From CAZVNZ01 sp964628515 (GTDB lineage Bacteria; Bacillota; Clostridia; Christensenellales; Christensenellaceae): a stretch of DNA of 42,259 nt. Numbering within the stretch: position 1 is the first letter of the stretch; the number at the start of each line of letters is the position of its first letter. Of this stretch, positions 41,156-42,259 are shown piece after piece. Location of the stretch: contig CAZVNZ010000025.1 of the NCBI GenBank assembly GCA_964628515.1, positions 1-42,259 of the forward strand. The letters are read 5' to 3'. A program made the translations under genes and the position numbers. Under the pieces are notes generated by a model. That model was not told the DNA's origin. It made no database searches and saw only the letters and a program-made list of their open reading frames with translations.

Positions 41156-41171
41156 ATGCCCTTAAGGGCAT
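41156..41171. repeat. 16-base perfect palindrome between convergent genes
   Basis: ATGCCCTTAAGGGCAT reads the same on both strands and can form a 6-bp hairpin with a TTAA loop. An outer pair, GGGGTA (41145-41150) and TACCCC (about 41191-41196), brackets it, the latter inside the end of the sortase gene. There is no T-tract on either side. It may help end both convergent transcripts or bind a dimeric protein. Confidence 0.5.
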
Positions 41172-41180
41172 GTGTGCCTT

Positions 41181-42011
41181 TCAGGACACCAGTACCCCTT
41201 GCACAATATATCTGTTGTTACCCTCGTAGCGCACGCAGGTGGAGAGTGTAATTATTTTATCGTCATTTGTTATTTTAATATTGCTAATATTTGCATTTTT
41301 GTCCTTACTGCCTATTTGGGCTAAGTATTTCTGCCATTCCTCATCGTCCTCAAAATCCCACTTTGACGGGAGGTAGGTGTCGTCCGTTTTGTAGGCGGCA
41401 AAAACCTTGTAGGTAAGCACTTCCTTAGGGGTGTAGATGGTAATTTCTCTATTTTCCTCAAAAAATTCTTTATCCGCAAATTTATGTAAATCCGCAAACA
41501 TAGCTCCGCTGTTCATTCTGTGCCCGTAAATTATTGAGTTTCTGTCCGTCAAATCATTGTTGTTTACTTCATCTAAAAATATTGCACCGTTTATGGTAGA
41601 TTTTTTAAACTCATCTCTTTCTAAATAAAATATGTTGTCCTTGCCTTGCACTAAAGGGTAATCCACCCTGGTTTCGGGTATTTTTATATGTCCGAAAATA
41701 TCCGGATTTTCCTTTTGCAATTCCGCAACCTTAAGTTGTTCCTCTGTTGGTGGCGGTGTGGGAGTGGGCGAAGGGCTAGGAGTGAGAGTTGGCGTGGGCG
41801 TGGGAGTTGGCTTAGTAGTTGGGGTTGCGGTGGGAGTGGGCGATGGGGTTGGTGCGGTAGGGTTGTTGCTATCGTAAAAATAGCCCCAAATACCCAGGGC
41901 GCATAAAATTACTCCTGCAACAATACAGCATAAAACAATAATTTGCTTTTTGGATAAATTACTTAGAGCAGATTTAACGGAGTTAGTCTTGTATTTCCTT
42001 CTTTTTCTCAT
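41181..42011 (-). CDS. Class B sortase with Thr-Pro-rich stalk
   Basis: 276 residues from ATG 42011. Sortases are membrane cysteine transpeptidases that attach proteins to peptidoglycan. After a basic cytoplasmic N-terminus, one membrane helix spans about 23-45. A stalk of about 40 residues made almost wholly of Thr, Pro and Ser (about 51-89) should cross the wall zone. The catalytic domain has H164 (IIYGHRM), C259 (TLSTC, class B form) and R267 (NNRYIVQG). A start at 42134 would add 41 residues that look unlike a sortase N-terminus, so 42011 is preferred. No protein in the window has an NPxTN or LPxTG-type signal, so its substrate lies elsewhere. Confidence 0.9.
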   Translation of the reverse strand: MRKRRKYKTNSVKSALSNLSKKQIIVLCCIVAGVILCALGIWGYFYDSNNPTAPTPSPTPTATPTTKPTPTPTPTLTPSPSPTPTPPPTEEQLKVAELQKENPDIFGHIKIPETRVDYPLVQGKDNIFYLERDEFKKSTINGAIFLDEVNNNDLTDRNSIIYGHRMNSGAMFADLHKFADKEFFEENREITIYTPKEVLTYKVFAAYKTDDTYLPSKWDFEDDEEWQKYLAQIGSKDKNANISNIKITNDDKIITLSTCVRYEGNNRYIVQGVLVS

Positions 42012-42016
42012 AATAT

Positions 42017-42040
42017 ACGTGCTTTTTGGCACGTTCCTTT
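42017..42040 (-). promoter_or_regulatory. Ribosome site separated from the sortase start by a hairpin
   Basis: On the minus strand, AAAGGA (42040-42035) is 23 bases from the ATG at 42011. Between them ACGTGC (42034-42029) and GCACGT (42022-42017) form a perfect 6-bp stem with a 6-base loop. Folding it would bring the site to an effective 5 bases from the ATG, a workable spacing. The alternative GTG at 42032-42030 is only 2 bases from the site. Confidence 0.45.
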
Positions 42041-42210
42041 CGCACAAGTTTTTATGAAAGATTTGCGTCTTGTGTAATTGGGGGAGGACGGGCAAAAAAA
42101 GTATCCCACATTCCCATATTTTATATTTTAGCATAAAAAGTGTGTAATGTGTATTTTTTTTGTTGATTAAGTTTTACAAAAAAACGAAAAACCCAATAAG
42201 CCGATAGGAG

Positions 42211-42239
42211 TGGACAAAAGGCACTTCGTATGATATAAT
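42211..42239 (+). promoter_or_regulatory. Sigma-A promoter firing off the right edge
   Basis: TGGACA (42211-42216), 17 bases, TATAAT (42234-42239): near-consensus. Any gene it drives starts beyond the window, and it is divergent from the sortase gene. Confidence 0.7.
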
Positions 42240-42259
42240 AATAAAATGAATAATTTAGA

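Noticed and set aside
41740..41850. Tandem DNA repeat (GTGGGAGTGGG-like units) as a minisatellite
   Set aside because: It is the coding sequence of the sortase Thr-Pro stalk; unit length is irregular and explained by Pro-Thr codons.
42012..42134. Sortase start at 42134
   Set aside because: The added 41 residues do not look like a sortase N-terminus and would place the membrane helix unusually far from the start.
1..42259. tRNA, rRNA, CRISPR, IS or phage elements, riboswitches
   Set aside because: Reading both strands through the intergenic gaps, I saw no cloverleaf-like gene, repeat-spacer array, transposase or integrase, or recognisable riboswitch core. A covariance-model scan would be needed to exclude weak RNAs.

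Overview
The window is an AT-rich, densely packed piece of a bacterial chromosome, almost certainly from the Bacillota (Clostridia-like). The reasons are HPr kinase/phosphorylase (hprK), a whiA/rapZ operon next to dnaE and pfkA, an MscL channel, a class B sortase, strong AGGAGG-type ribosome sites with frequent TTG/GTG starts, and consensus sigma-A promoters. I see no rRNA, tRNA, CRISPR array, insertion sequence or phage gene. No gene-free stretch exceeds about 250 bases. Genus-level assignment is not possible from what I can see; an uncultured gut clostridium would fit.

Layout. Bases 1-3350 (minus strand): a YafQ/DinJ toxin-antitoxin pair with its own consensus promoter, a secreted and membrane-anchored InlB-repeat protein, a DegV lipid-binding protein and an MscL channel. 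Bases 3519-8614 (plus): aminotransferase, DRE-TIM (LeuA/homocitrate-synthase-like) enzyme, Lrp/AsnC regulator, second aminotransferase and HAD phosphatase, packed like one amino-acid or 2-oxoacid operon. Bases 8687-12786: a DUF362 ferredoxin-type protein, a SAM methyltransferase, trmL and a Na/Pi symporter with a PhoU-like tail. Bases 12868-19421: lower glycolysis (pgk, tpiA, gpmI), a small P-loop protein, thrC and trpS. Bases 19539-26436: a DUF5685 protein, a J-domain protein with a cysteine-rich tail, a membrane protein, a membrane-tethered FHA protein, a SEDS glycosyltransferase and a class B PBP (a wall elongation or sporulation pair), then uvrC.

Bases 26617-32105 form a minus-strand operon read in the order HAD phosphatase, hprK, murB, PHP phosphoesterase, rapZ, whiA and an HPr-like protein. 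The last has Lys instead of the phosphorylatable His15 but keeps Ser46, so it looks like a Crh-type regulatory target of the HprK encoded upstream. No yvcK lies between rapZ and whiA. Divergently, dnaE and pfkA (32269-36755) run on the plus strand. Bases 37007-40406 hold an egsA/araM-type glycerol-1-phosphate dehydrogenase whose reading frame appears to begin at an ATT codon, a HAD-IIA phosphatase and an FGGY xylulokinase-like kinase, joined by ATGA overlaps. An M55 D-aminopeptidase and a convergent class B sortase close the window, and a consensus promoter fires off the right edge.

Most of the window is housekeeping. The points most worth a second look are the His15-less HPr in the hprK-whiA operon, the putative ATT start, the DUF5685 plus Cys-tail J-protein pair, the Lrp-linked DRE-TIM/double-aminotransferase operon, and several strong non-terminator hairpins.
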